From Sphingobacterium sp. SYP-B4668 (GTDB lineage: Bacteria; Bacteroidota; Bacteroidia; Sphingobacteriales; Sphingobacteriaceae): a stretch of DNA of 64,000 nt. Numbering within the stretch: position 1 is the first letter of the stretch; the number at the start of each line of letters is the position of its first letter. The DNA lies in contig NZ_CP115483.1 in assembly GCF_027627455.1 (NCBI RefSeq), positions 3,720,001 through 3,784,000 of the forward strand, in the 5' to 3' direction. A model generated the notes under the pieces. The model had not been told where the DNA came from, did no database searches, and saw only the letters and a list, made by a program, of their open reading frames with translations. A program made the position numbers and the translations under genes. Of the stretch, positions 8,711-18,696 are shown piece by piece.

Positions 8711-8729
8711 CGGACTTAATTTCCGTAAC

Positions 8730-10118
8730 ATGACTATTAAAAAGAATATAGTTCTCATTCTTGCCTCCATGGGAACATTTGTGGAAGCTCTGGATATCGC
8801 AATTATCAATCTTACGATTCCTTCCATCCAGAGTCAATTCAACGTAGACAACGACACGGTACAGTGGCTACAAACACTTTATGTATTGTGTTTTGGTGGA
8901 TTCATTATCATTGGAGGCAAACTCTCGGACAGTATAGGCCGAAAAAAGGTATTCATCGTAGGTTCCTTGATTTTCTTACTTTCGTCCCTAGGAGCTGGAG
9001 TAAGTGATCGTTTCGATTTCTTGGCCATATGCAGAGCCATCCAAGGTTTGGGTGCAGCCCTTATCATGCCATCAGCACTGTCGCTAGTAACCCATACGTT
9101 TACTGAGCCACGAGAAAGGAGTCGTGCAATAGGTATATTTAGCTCGTTTGCGGCAATTGGTTCGGGTAGTGGGCTTTCGTTCGGTGGCATCATCAGCACT
9201 TATTGGAGCTGGCACTGGGTCTTTCTCATCAATGTTCCTATCCTACTGCTGGTCGTTATTTCTGCTACGATATTTCTAGATAAAGATGTAAAAAATCTAG
9301 AAAACGAAAAACCGGACATTTTAACGGCAATTTTGTTAATAGCTGCCCCTTTATTGCTCACATATGGCATTCACAGTCTAACAGAGTTCGCTGAACACCC
9401 TATGCGTATCATCGTATCACTGACAACTTCCGCTGTATTGTTGTTTACATTATACCATCGTTTGAAAAAATCTGCCACCCCTCTGTTGGATCTCGAACTC
9501 TTCAAAGTGAAATCGCTAATGGTTTCGAATATGGCATTTTTCCTTCTGGGAGCCTTTTTCATTGGATTTTTATTCTTGATATCCATCATGTTTCAGAAAG
9601 ATATGGGGCTTAGTGCAGCGACTTCGGGACTGCTATTGGTGCCATTCAGCATTCTATCTGCATTGGTGGCCAAATTTGCGCTACCACAAATATTAAAAGT
9701 GCTAGACTCTCAGAGATTGGGCATCTTGGGAATGGGATTCATGTTAACAGGTGGCATTTTATTGAGCATTTCCATTGTATCGCAACATCCTTTGGGTCTA
9801 ATCCTATTGGCAGCCGCCTGTATTTCGGGAGTTGGAATGACGCTATGTTTTACGAGTTTGTCGGTACTCTCCATCACAGATGTCGATCCGCAGCACTATG
9901 GAATGGCTTCCAGCCTCACGAGTACCACCTACTTCTTAGGTGCCGGGATTGGACTATCGATACTTACTTTGATTATGAAAATATTTCCTTCTGCTTATTC
10001 GGTTAGTTTACTCAGCACTTCTGTGCTTTCTACCTACGGATTACTGGGTCTATTACTCATGATATACTATGTTAAAAGCAGAAAGCAAGTCTCTGACTTA
10101 GCATTAAAATCAGAATAA
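8730..10118 (+). CDS. MFS transporter, DHA2 (EmrB/QacA) type
   Basis: 462 residues, nearly all in hydrophobic helices (about 14). The start FVEALDIAIINLTIPSIQ is motif D1 of drug:H+ antiporters with the membrane-embedded Asp. GGKLSDSIGRKKVF is the family motif A, and ICRAIQGLGAALIMPSALSL is motif B with its Arg. DHA2 exporters use the proton gradient to expel drugs, dyes or metabolites from the cytoplasm. It is monocistronic, divergent from an Lrp-type regulator and closed by a strong terminator. Its substrate cannot be inferred beyond a possible amino-acid-like or toxic metabolite. Confidence 0.88.
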   Translation: MTIKKNIVLILASMGTFVEALDIAIINLTIPSIQSQFNVDNDTVQWLQTLYVLCFGGFIIIGGKLSDSIGRKKVFIVGSLIFLLSSLGAGVSDRFDFLAICRAIQGLGAALIMPSALSLVTHTFTEPRERSRAIGIFSSFAAIGSGSGLSFGGIISTYWSWHWVFLINVPILLLVVISATIFLDKDVKNLENEKPDILTAILLIAAPLLLTYGIHSLTEFAEHPMRIIVSLTTSAVLLFTLYHRLKKSATPLLDLELFKVKSLMVSNMAFFLLGAFFIGFLFLISIMFQKDMGLSAATSGLLLVPFSILSALVAKFALPQILKVLDSQRLGILGMGFMLTGGILLSISIVSQHPLGLILLAAACISGVGMTLCFTSLSVLSITDVDPQHYGMASSLTSTTYFLGAGIGLSILTLIMKIFPSAYSVSLLSTSVLSTYGLLGLLLMIYYVKSRKQVSDLALKSE

Positions 10119-10153
10119 CGATTCTAAAAACGAATATTCCAAGAGTGATTTGG

Positions 10154-10193
10154 ACTCCGATAATAAATATTTATTATCGGAGTTCTTTTTTTT
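10154..10193 (+). terminator. Perfect 30-bp palindromic terminator
   Basis: 10154-10183 is a perfect palindrome (arms ACTCCGATAATAAAT and its complement), followed by a T-rich run at 10184-10193. It terminates the DHA2 exporter transcript and isolates it from the HU gene. Confidence 0.9.
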
Positions 10194-10246
10194 ACTCTAT
10201 TTTTTTTTGTATAATAGCTAACTAATAATCATTAAATAAACAAGTT

Positions 10247-10537
10247 ATGAACAAAGCAGACCTTATTGGCAAAATTGCTGAAGAAGTTGGCATCACAAAA
10301 TCCCAAGCGGAGAAAGCTATTAACAGCTTTACAGGTGCAGTATCAGGATCGTTAAAAAAAGGAGAACCGGTAATTTTAATCGGCTTCGGTACATTTTCAG
10401 TTTCTCAGCGTTCGGCAAGAACCGGTAGACACCCGCAGACTGGTGTAGCGCTGAAGATAAAAGCAAAGAAAGTTCCAAAATTCTCTCCAGGAAAGACATT
10501 AAAAGAAGTCGTTGCAAAGGCCAAATTACCGAAATAA
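10247..10537 (+). CDS. HU-family DNA-binding protein
   Basis: 96 residues. The sequence opens MNKADLIGKIAEEVGITKSQ and continues through LIGFGTFSVSQRSARTGRHPQTG, the HU beta-arm and its conserved Arg/Pro tip, then KVPKFSPGKTLKEVV. HU dimers bend and wrap DNA. The length is normal, and the protein is basic. It has its own terminator-bounded unit. Confidence 0.95.
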   Translation: MNKADLIGKIAEEVGITKSQAEKAINSFTGAVSGSLKKGEPVILIGFGTFSVSQRSARTGRHPQTGVALKIKAKKVPKFSPGKTLKEVVAKAKLPK

Positions 10538-10616
10538 CCTGCCTGGCTCCTCAGCTTAGCCATAAATTGACTAGTTGAATAGCCCATAAGACGATTATGA
10601 AAAAGTATTATAGTTG

Positions 10617-10667
10617 AAAAAGAGCTCCTGTATGAGCACGTAGCGTGTGGCATACAGGGGTCTTTTT
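10617..10667 (+). terminator. Terminator after HU gene
   Basis: Arms AAAAAGAGCTCCTGTATG and CATACAGGGGTCTTTTT pair with small mismatches around an inner CACG/CGTG stem, followed by T-rich sequence. It lies about 80 bp past the HU stop. Confidence 0.75.
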
Positions 10668-10811
10668 CCGCCCCCCCTCTTCCATGAACCAACTCCGTTT
10701 TTGAGAATATAGATTTACTTAAACTTGCTTCTCCACACTTCAAGTAAAAGATACGACACCACTCAAAAGTAGATTAAATAGGGATATACCGACACCTTAG
10801 TCTGAATTCTG

Positions 10812-10819
10812 TATCTTTG
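10812..10819 (+). promoter_or_regulatory. TAnnTTTG box of the transmembrane regulator
   Basis: TATCTTTG is a perfect -7 match. Its terminal TTG is in frame with the regulator, but using it as a start codon would put the start inside the promoter, so the ATG at 10838 (18 bases downstream) is preferred. Confidence 0.6.
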
Positions 10820-10837
10820 AGGCACGAGAATCATTAC

Positions 10838-13723
10838 ATGCAAAAAAGTATTACATCCACGATAATAAGTGTCTTTCTTTTACTGAGTTTCGCAACAAAA
10901 CTAATGGGGCAACAGCTCCCTAGGGTGGGGCATCCTTGGGTACAGCAATATACCAAATTCAATTATAACGCCGGTAACCAAAATTGGTCTTTGGCGACTG
11001 ATTCAATGGGCATTATCTATGTAGGCAATGGAGACGGACTGTTACAATTTGACGGACAGAGCTGGAGTCTACACACTTTGCCCAATAAATCTACCGTGAG
11101 AGCGGTGACTATAGGTCTGGATCAAAAGATATATACGGGTGGGCTGGCCGAATTTGGCTATTGGGAAAAGTCGAAAGCTGGAAAACTGCATTACAAAAGC
11201 CTGACCCCACTTGTGGATAAGGAAGCAATAAGCAAAGATGAAATCTGGAAAATCATCCTGGATGGCAAAAGAGTAATCTTTCAATCATTTGCTAGTTTGT
11301 ATTGCTATGAAAATGGGAAAATGTCCCGGATTAGTGAACAAGGTAAACCCTTTCTATTCGCCTTCAAAGCAAATAATAGAATTTTCACCGAAATAATCCC
11401 TGACGGCTTATTTGAATTAAAAGGTAGCACTTTGGTACCCTTACCGGGTAAGGAAAAACTAATTGGCCAAAATATACTATCTATACTTCCCCTTACGGAG
11501 CACTCGTTCTTAATAGGAACGGCCAAAGATGGATTGTATCAATATGATAATCAAAATGGAATACGAAAATGGGAGAATGAAATCGATAATAGACTTAAAA
11601 ACGCGCAACTCAACAATGGAATTAAGCTTTTAAATGACTATTATGCCTATGGAACCATCTTAGATGGAATATTCATTCTGAATAAAAACGGACAGCTCAT
11701 CCAGCATATCAATAGACAAAATGGCCTGCAAAATAATACGATACTCTCGTTAGCGATCGACCATCAACATCAAATCTGGGCCGGGTTGGACAATGGGATA
11801 GCCAGAATAGATGTGCAATCACCCCTGTATTTTTACAGCGACAATTCTGGGAGTATTGGAATGATATACAGTGCCAAGATATACAAAGGGAACTTGTACT
11901 TAGGAACCAACCAAGGATTGTTCTATAGCCAATGGTCGGACAATCACACACAACGACCTCTGAATTTTAAACTAATCAATGGCTCGCAGGGGCAAGTTTG
12001 GGATTTAACAATCATCAATGGCGACCTGATTTGCGGTCATAATGACGGTACCTTTGCCGTATCGGGCGAGCAATTCCGTAAAATATCAGACCTAACGGGT
12101 GGATGGACGACGAAGCAGATAAAAGGGCATCCGGCACTTTTGATCCAGGGAAACTATACTGGTATTGCGATTTTCAAAAACCAAGATAACAACTGGAAAC
12201 TATCCTGGAAAGTTCCAGATTTTGACCTACCGATCAATACGATAGAGCAGAAGTCTGAATTCCAATTCTGGATCAGTGGACCTCAGGGGCTCAGTTTGAT
12301 CAAGATGGACACTGCCTACCGTCACATCTTGCAAAAAAAATCTTACGGGACGAAAGAAGGTCTTCCTTCCAATATGGGCAATTATGCCGCTAACCTCGAT
12401 AATACAACCCTATTTTCAACGGATTCAGGCTTTTACAAATATGATGAGATTGCTGACAGCTTCTCCCCACATCAATTCTTAAACAAAGAGCTCGGGCCGT
12501 ATGCTTACTCCAATAAGATAATACAGGCTTACCCAAGACAATATTGGTTCATCAACCAAACAAATATTGCGTATGTAGGTTTTCTTCCCAACGGAAAGTT
12601 GAAAATCGATTCGGCGAGTTTTGCGATTCTGAAAAACCAGATGATCAAATACTATGAAAACATCAATAAGGTAAGCGCCGATTTATTTCTGATCAGCTTG
12701 GACAACGGCTTTGCCCTTTACAATACACAATCCACTCTTCTAAAAAGGAATACGACTCCTTCGCCTATAATTCAAGGAATCTTTAATACCACCAAAGAGG
12801 TCACACAATTAGACCTTGTCGATGACGAACTGGAGATACCTTACACATCCAATAATATACGGATACGCTTCGCCCTTCCCTGGTATAGCCAGAAAGCCAT
12901 TAAATTTCAATATTTTCTAGATGGTTACTCAGAAGAGTGGTCCCACTGGTCTGAAGAATTTCAAAAGGATTTCACTAATCTACGAAATAGGAGTTATGTC
13001 TTTAAGGTAAGGGCTTTGTTACCTGACGGCACCATTACGGGTGAAACGGAGCTAGCTTTCACTATCCTTCCTCCCTGGTATCTGAGCTGGTGGGCGCTCT
13101 TTATATATTTCTTGATGCTACTGGCCGCTGCACATTATACAAAAGTATGGTATGAGAGAAAACTGGAAAAACATAGGGTATTGCTTCGAGACAAGTTGAC
13201 GAGGCAACAAGAAGAAGCCATAAAAAGGGAAATAGAACAAACTGATAAGCAATTGGTGCAATTGAAAAACGAGCAATTGGAGCACGAGCTGGCCAGCAAA
13301 AACCGAGAATTGGCCAACTCGGCCATGAACATCGTTTATAAAAACGAACTTCTAAACAACATCCACAACGAGTTGGTGGAACTAAAGGATAATGATGGTA
13401 AAAAATTGTCTAGCGAACATGTTAAAAAAATAAGTAAGATTATCGACGAAGCATACAATGATGAGAGGGACTGGAATATTTTTGAAAAAAGCTTCAATGA
13501 AGCACATGAAAACTTCTTCAAGAAATTGAAGAAAAACTATCCAGCTTTGATACCCAATGACCTCAAATTGTGCGCGTACCTCCGAATGAATATGAGCAGT
13601 AAAGAGATCGCTTCGCTCTTGAATATTACCACTCGCGGAGTAGAAATTAGACGTTATAGATTGCGAAAAAAACTAAACATTCCAACTGAAAAGAACCTTT
13701 CCGAATTCTTAATGGAGGTCTAA
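10838..13723 (+). CDS. Transmembrane one-component regulator (propeller-Y_Y_Y-HTH)
   Basis: 961 residues from the ATG at 10838. After a signal peptide (MQKSITSTIISVFLLLSFA) come about 650 residues of seven-to-fourteen-bladed propeller repeats (for example IYVGNGDGLLQFDGQSW and HQIWAGLDNGIARID), then a Y_Y_Y domain (FQYFLDGYSEEWSHW), one membrane helix (WALFIYFLMLLAAAHY), a long charged coiled coil and a C-terminal LuxR-like helix-turn-helix (MSSKEIASLLNITTRGVEIR). Periplasmic sensing is thus joined directly to DNA binding, without the kinase, receiver or phosphotransfer parts of hybrid two-component regulators. It stands 368 bp before SusC on the same strand and probably controls that locus in response to an oligosaccharide. 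Confidence 0.85.
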   Translation: MQKSITSTIISVFLLLSFATKLMGQQLPRVGHPWVQQYTKFNYNAGNQNWSLATDSMGIIYVGNGDGLLQFDGQSWSLHTLPNKSTVRAVTIGLDQKIYTGGLAEFGYWEKSKAGKLHYKSLTPLVDKEAISKDEIWKIILDGKRVIFQSFASLYCYENGKMSRISEQGKPFLFAFKANNRIFTEIIPDGLFELKGSTLVPLPGKEKLIGQNILSILPLTEHSFLIGTAKDGLYQYDNQNGIRKWENEIDNRLKNAQLNNGIKLLNDYYAYGTILDGIFILNKNGQLIQHINRQNGLQNNTILSLAIDHQHQIWAGLDNGIARIDVQSPLYFYSDNSGSIGMIYSAKIYKGNLYLGTNQGLFYSQWSDNHTQRPLNFKLINGSQGQVWDLTIINGDLICGHNDGTFAVSGEQFRKISDLTGGWTTKQIKGHPALLIQGNYTGIAIFKNQDNNWKLSWKVPDFDLPINTIEQKSEFQFWISGPQGLSLIKMDTAYRHILQKKSYGTKEGLPSNMGNYAANLDNTTLFSTDSGFYKYDEIADSFSPHQFLNKELGPYAYSNKIIQAYPRQYWFINQTNIAYVGFLPNGKLKIDSASFAILKNQMIKYYENINKVSADLFLISLDNGFALYNTQSTLLKRNTTPSPIIQGIFNTTKEVTQLDLVDDELEIPYTSNNIRIRFALPWYSQKAIKFQYFLDGYSEEWSHWSEEFQKDFTNLRNRSYVFKVRALLPDGTITGETELAFTILPPWYLSWWALFIYFLMLLAAAHYTKVWYERKLEKHRVLLRDKLTRQQEEAIKREIEQTDKQLVQLKNEQLEHELASKNRELANSAMNIVYKNELLNNIHNELVELKDNDGKKLSSEHVKKISKIIDEAYNDERDWNIFEKSFNEAHENFFKKLKKNYPALIPNDLKLCAYLRMNMSSKEIASLLNITTRGVEIRRYRLRKKLNIPTEKNLSEFLMEV

Positions 13724-14091
13724 CGAACCTCCCAAAAAACTACAACACTTCATAAAAAAAGATATTATCACTACATCATTACCTCACATCTCCATATGTG
13801 TAAAAACAACACTATGTCATGTTATGCACATTGCCCCATAACACACATATAAAATTGACTATCAAAACATTAATAACTTTTTTCTGTTAATATAGTAACA
13901 CACTAATAATTGGGTGTATTAATGTAGAGGTATACAACATTGCATTTACACCCCATACATCACATCTTTGTGAGATGTTTAGTGCAGCCCGAATGATTAT
14001 AACAACCAGTTATGATGAGGAAAATTCGAAAAACAAAAGGACTGACTAGGCATTAATTAAAACACATTTCATTATTTAACTAAACAAGCAC
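13724..14091 (+). other. Intergenic leader before the SusC gene
   Basis: 368 bp, strongly AT-rich. It holds a near-consensus -7 box (CATCTTTG at 13963-13970, consensus TAnnTTTG) about 120 bp before the ATG, itself inside a small inverted repeat CATCT/AGATG, and another short hairpin ATAAC-AACCA-GTTAT near 14000. Regulator binding sites are expected here, but none could be defined. No gene is seen. Confidence 0.4.
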
Positions 14092-17000
14092 ATGAGGAAC
14101 TTTTTTACTTATCTCATACTGGTCATTAGTTTGACACTGTCCTCACCCCTATTTGGACAGCAGACATCAGTACGAGGAAACGTCAAAGACGGCAGCACAG
14201 GACTAGCTATTGCGGGGGTGACAATTGCGGTCAAAGGGGGGACAACTGCTGCTCAAAGTAGCGATCAAGGAGACTTCACCATCCAGGCCAACCCTACAGA
14301 TGTATTACAAATCAGATACCTGGGATACATTACACAAGACATACCTATCAATAACCAGACTTCAATCAATATCAGTTTGCTGCCCGATAGCGAAGCTTTG
14401 GAAGAAGTTGTAGTCATTGGTTACGGAACAGCTGCTAAACGAGACCTAACAGGATCTATCGCATCTGTGAGCGGTAAGGATGTTGCTGACAAACCATCAC
14501 CTAATCCGATTTCTTCTATTCAAGGAAAAGTGGCCGGTGTCCAAATCACAAACAGTGGTGAGCCAGGCGCAGCTCCCAACGTCAAAATAAGAGGAACGAA
14601 CTCCATCAATGGGGCATCTCCTTTATATGTAGTCGACGGGATCCTGAATGATAACATCAATTTCTTGAATCCATCTGATATCGAATCCATGGAAATCTTG
14701 AAAGACCCTTCTTCTCTGGCCATATTCGGGGTACGGGGCGCCAACGGTGTAATCATTATTTCCACTAAATCGGCAAAACAGGGTGATCTAAATTTCAACT
14801 TCAACTCTACTTTGGGATTCAAAGATGTGAATCACCGCATGAAAATGACAGATGCTGAAGGCTTTAAAACGTTATATAATGAGCAAAGACAGAACGAGGG
14901 GGCACAATCTTTTGACTATACAGATTGGAATGGAAATACCAACTGGCAAGACCAGATCTTCCAAAAGGGCATCTTAAACTACAACAACTTAAGTGTAAGC
15001 GGAGCTACAGAAAAGAACAAGTTTTACATGGGCTTGGGCTACACAACAGAAGACGGGGTAGTCAAACATGAGGAATACAAGAAACTCACGATCAACATCA
15101 ATGACGAATTGAAGATTACAAATAACTTCAAAGTAGGAATGAATTTCAGTGGCTACAAGGCCAGTTTACCACAGATTCAAAGTGGACTCATCAATACGGC
15201 CATTATTGCATCTCCTGTCACGCCGATCTACAATGACCAATATGGCCTATACTATAATACCCCACCATTTCAAACGCCACAGATCTATTCACCAATGGTA
15301 GGGCTCGAACTCCGGAAGAATACACGGATCAGTGACGAATACAGAGCGGTAGGAAGTGTATTTGCCGAATTGACCTTCCTAGAGCATTTCACAGCAAAAG
15401 CCTCCTTCTTGTATGACTATGGGTTCAACGGCATCAGAAGCTATACGCCAATCGTGGATGTGTATGATCCCAATATACAAGGTGATGATAAGACAAGTAG
15501 GTTAGTGCGAACAACAGGTGTATCTCAAGAGCAAAATACATTCAAAAAAGCACAGAGCGATTGGCTTTTGACCTATAAGAATGCTTGGGGCAATCATAAC
15601 CTAACGGCAACAGCAGGTTTTACGACCTATTACAGAGGATATGAAGGTATTATCACAAATGTAGGCCAAGGAAATGGAGAACCCATTCCAAACGATCCGC
15701 GTTTCTTTTACACAACGATGGGAGATCAAACCACAAGGTCTATTGGGGGAACCCAATGGGAGCGTGCCACCCTATCATACCTCGTCAGAGGACTCTACAA
15801 TTATAAAGGGAGATATTTACTGAACGGATCATTTAGAAGAGATGGATCATCTGCATTTTTGGGATCGAATAGATGGCAAAACTCTGGAGCTATTGGTGCA
15901 GGTTGGATAGTATCTGAAGAATCCTTTATGCAGGACCAACAATTATTTGATAATTTGAAAATTAAAGGTTCTTGGGGTATTTTGGGCAATGAAAACACCG
16001 GCGATGGATACCGTTACCCAGTCTATCCGACCCTAGTGACTGGAAGTTCTACGTCTTTTGGCAACAATATCTATCCTGCGCTATCACCGGCCTATTCTCC
16101 AGACCCTAACCTACGTTGGGAGTCCGTACATTCTTGGGAAGCAGGCTTTGAAGCTAAGATGTTAAGAAATAGATTGAGTCTAGAGGCTGTCTATTACGAC
16201 AAAAAAACCAAAGATATATTAGTAGAAGTACCGGGTGTAAATGGTTTCCTTCCGATTTTGCGCAATGCTGGTGAAATCCAAAACAAAGGGTTCGAGTTTT
16301 CGGCAGGTTGGAATCAAGACCTTACAGAAGATTTAAAATTAGGTGTGAATGCCAACTTGACCACACTTAACAACAAAGTACTGAATTTGGTCGATCAGGA
16401 TTTTGCGATCTTGGCGGGTAACGGGGTATCTCGTACGATGTCGGGACAACCGGTGGGATATTTTTATGGCTTAAGGACAAATGGAGTGTATCAAAACCAG
16501 GCTGAAATCGACGCAGGACCGAAATCCGGTCTAGGTCAAGCTTTCAAACCTGGGGATATCAAATACATCGACATCAACAACGATGGCACCATCAATACCC
16601 AGGATAGAACGATTATTGGCAACCCTACTCCGGATTTCATCTACGGGTTTTCCGTCAACTTGAGTTACAAAAACTTTGATTTAGGAACGGAATTCATGGG
16701 CGTATCGGGCAATGAAATTATTCGTACTTGGAACAGAAACCAATATTCCACTTTCAACTTCTTAGAAGATCGCTTAGGAAGGTGGCATGGAGAAGGAACC
16801 TCTAACTTTGAACCCATCATGGACTCCAAACGAACTAACAACCGAGAGTTCTCTTCTTATTTTATTGAAGATGGAAGTTTCTTCCGGGTACGGAATATCC
16901 AATTAGGCTATAACTTCAGGAAAGAATCCCTCGAGAGGATAAAACTAAAATCCTTGCGATTGTTCCTGAATGCACAGAACCCATTTACGTTTTCTAACAA

Positions 17001-17109
17001 TACCGGATTTACTCCTGAAATTGGCGGAAGTGCAATAGCTGTAGGTGTGGACAACGGAACGTATCCGCTTCCGGCTATTTATACTGTAGGTGTCAATGTT
17101 AACTTTTAA
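14092..17109 (+). CDS. SusC/RagA-family TonB-dependent transporter
   Basis: 1005 residues. After a signal peptide (MRNFFTYLILVISLTLSSPLFG) comes a carboxypeptidase-regulatory-like domain (about 25-100), the SusC signature LEEVVVIGYGTAAKRDLTGS, a plug domain with IQGKVAGVQI and SPLYVVDGI, and a 22-strand barrel. It takes up oligosaccharides through the outer membrane, driven by TonB, with SusD as its lid. It is followed 12 bp later by SusD. No extra N-terminal sigma-signalling domain is present, so regulation is left to the upstream one-component regulator. Confidence 0.96.
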   Translation: MRNFFTYLILVISLTLSSPLFGQQTSVRGNVKDGSTGLAIAGVTIAVKGGTTAAQSSDQGDFTIQANPTDVLQIRYLGYITQDIPINNQTSINISLLPDSEALEEVVVIGYGTAAKRDLTGSIASVSGKDVADKPSPNPISSIQGKVAGVQITNSGEPGAAPNVKIRGTNSINGASPLYVVDGILNDNINFLNPSDIESMEILKDPSSLAIFGVRGANGVIIISTKSAKQGDLNFNFNSTLGFKDVNHRMKMTDAEGFKTLYNEQRQNEGAQSFDYTDWNGNTNWQDQIFQKGILNYNNLSVSGATEKNKFYMGLGYTTEDGVVKHEEYKKLTININDELKITNNFKVGMNFSGYKASLPQIQSGLINTAIIASPVTPIYNDQYGLYYNTPPFQTPQIYSPMVGLELRKNTRISDEYRAVGSVFAELTFLEHFTAKASFLYDYGFNGIRSYTPIVDVYDPNIQGDDKTSRLVRTTGVSQEQNTFKKAQSDWLLTYKNAWGNHNLTATAGFTTYYRGYEGIITNVGQGNGEPIPNDPRFFYTTMGDQTTRSIGGTQWERATLSYLVRGLYNYKGRYLLNGSFRRDGSSAFLGSNRWQNSGAIGAGWIVSEESFMQDQQLFDNLKIKGSWGILGNENTGDGYRYPVYPTLVTGSSTSFGNNIYPALSPAYSPDPNLRWESVHSWEAGFEAKMLRNRLSLEAVYYDKKTKDILVEVPGVNGFLPILRNAGEIQNKGFEFSAGWNQDLTEDLKLGVNANLTTLNNKVLNLVDQDFAILAGNGVSRTMSGQPVGYFYGLRTNGVYQNQAEIDAGPKSGLGQAFKPGDIKYIDINNDGTINTQDRTIIGNPTPDFIYGFSVNLSYKNFDLGTEFMGVSGNEIIRTWNRNQYSTFNFLEDRLGRWHGEGTSNFEPIMDSKRTNNREFSSYFIEDGSFFRVRNIQLGYNFRKESLERIKLKSLRLFLNAQNPFTFSNNTGFTPEIGGSAIAVGVDNGTYPLPAIYTVGVNVNF

Positions 17110-17121
17110 AAATAGAACGTG

Positions 17122-18615
17122 ATGAAAATGAATATCTCAACATATATATCGGCAACCCTACTGGCCCTACTGGTGTTCAGCAGTTGCTCAAAAGATTTTT
17201 TGGACCGTAAGCCACTGGGACAATTGAAAGAAGATGAACTTCCAGCCGGCTCCCTAGAAGGGCAGGTGCTTGCCATCTATGCAGGATTGAGAAGTGAGGG
17301 GACCAGCGGCCTACCCTATGTAGGAGTACATAATATGCGCTCGGATGATGCCGAGATTGGGTCAAGCGTCGGAGACGAAGCAGGATCGGCTCCAAATACG
17401 GACGATTTTCAATATACCACCAACTTTTGGTTGTGGGGCAACTATTGGACCGATCACTATAAATTAATTGCATTGACCAATATTGCAATTGAAACGGCCG
17501 ACTCTATCGTTACCAAGGATGACCTAACGATGAGTTTGGAAGCGGAGGCAAAGTTCTTCAGAGCATGGGCCTATTTCAACTTAGTACGGGCTTTTGGCGA
17601 AGTACCGAAGATTGACTTTAGAGTACGCGATCAAAAAGAAGGCATCTTGCCTAAATCACCTATTGCTGACATCTATGCATTGATAGACGCTGATTTGGAA
17701 TATGCAACCCAGTATTTACCCCTAAATTGGGAAGCAAGATATATAGGACGAATTACAAAAGGAGCGGCTTTTGCTGTGCAAGCTAAATCCTTCCTGGCTA
17801 GACAACAATATAGCAAAGCACTTGCTGCTAGCCGTATGGTCATCAATTCAGAACAGTACAACCTGAACGTACCTTATAATCAAATTTTTAGAGAAAGCTC
17901 CGAAAACAGTAAAGAATCAATCTTTGAAATACAAGCGTACTATGAACAAGGACAAACTAACTTGGGTATCACCTATGCGAGTAGACAGGGAGTAAGAGGA
18001 TCTGGAGATATGAACCTAGGGTGGGGTTGGAATGTACCACATGAAAGATTGGAAAAAGCCTTTGAACCTGGAGATCCTAGAAAGGATGAAACCCTCCTGT
18101 ATGCCGGAAGGGAAAATACCCCGTATGGCGAACGGATTCCATCGGCATCAGCAGATGTCCCAAGGCCATATTGGAATAAAAAAGTGTACACCGACCCCGC
18201 TATTCGACTGAGAACAGGCAGCTTGGGTGGTGATTGGTTTAACTTCCGCGTAATCCGGTACGCAGATGTCGTATTAATGGCTGCAGAGGCTGCCAATGAA
18301 GTGGGTGAACGTACTGATGCGCTTAAATACCTCGAAATGGTCAGAAAAAGAGCTAGAGGAAACAATAACAGTATACTGCCAGAGGTAACAACTACAGACC
18401 AACAAAAACTTAGACTGGCCATCAGACATGAGAGACAAGTGGAACTGGGTATGGAAAACGAAAGATTTTTTGACTTAATTCGTTGGAATATAGATGTAGA
18501 GACATTCAAAGATGCTGGCAAAACAAATTACCAGATTAGAAATAGATTTCTTCCTATTCCTCAAAATGAAATAGACCGTTCTGGGGGTATTCTAATCCAA
18601 AATCCAAACTATTAA
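17122..18615 (+). CDS. SusD/RagB-family glycan-binding lipoprotein
   Basis: About 497 residues. The lipobox VFSSC gives cleavage before a Cys near residue 22, followed by SKDFLDRKPLGQL, the usual SusD start. TPR-like helices (AKFFRAWAYFNLVRAFGEVP) and the late RHERQVELGMENERFFDLIRW match the family closely. It sits on the cell surface and closes over the SusC barrel. A GTG one codon upstream is also in frame; I take the ATG at 17122. A strong terminator follows, so the downstream glycosidases may come from separate promoters or read-through. Confidence 0.95.
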   Translation: MKMNISTYISATLLALLVFSSCSKDFLDRKPLGQLKEDELPAGSLEGQVLAIYAGLRSEGTSGLPYVGVHNMRSDDAEIGSSVGDEAGSAPNTDDFQYTTNFWLWGNYWTDHYKLIALTNIAIETADSIVTKDDLTMSLEAEAKFFRAWAYFNLVRAFGEVPKIDFRVRDQKEGILPKSPIADIYALIDADLEYATQYLPLNWEARYIGRITKGAAFAVQAKSFLARQQYSKALAASRMVINSEQYNLNVPYNQIFRESSENSKESIFEIQAYYEQGQTNLGITYASRQGVRGSGDMNLGWGWNVPHERLEKAFEPGDPRKDETLLYAGRENTPYGERIPSASADVPRPYWNKKVYTDPAIRLRTGSLGGDWFNFRVIRYADVVLMAAEAANEVGERTDALKYLEMVRKRARGNNNSILPEVTTTDQQKLRLAIRHERQVELGMENERFFDLIRWNIDVETFKDAGKTNYQIRNRFLPIPQNEIDRSGGILIQNPNY

Positions 18616-18626
18616 TGTGAGCGAGA

Positions 18627-18658
18627 AGAGTATGGACTTCCTGTCCGTACTCTTTTTT
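18627..18658 (+). terminator. Terminator after SusD gene
   Basis: An 11-bp stem with one G-T pair (AGAGTATGGAC at 18627-18637 with GTCCGTACTCT at 18643-18653), a 5-base loop and a T-run. It may be partial, because two glycosidase genes follow in the same direction. Confidence 0.85.
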
Positions 18659-18696
18659 AACAATATTGTATTATAAAAATTAACTCCTTTCTTATC

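Noticed and set aside
10817..10837. TTG start for the transmembrane regulator
   Set aside because: The codon is part of the TATCTTTG promoter box; the ATG at 10838 gives a proper signal peptide.
17177..18521. Antisense frames over the SusD gene
   Set aside because: Shadows of a conserved gene with no family match.
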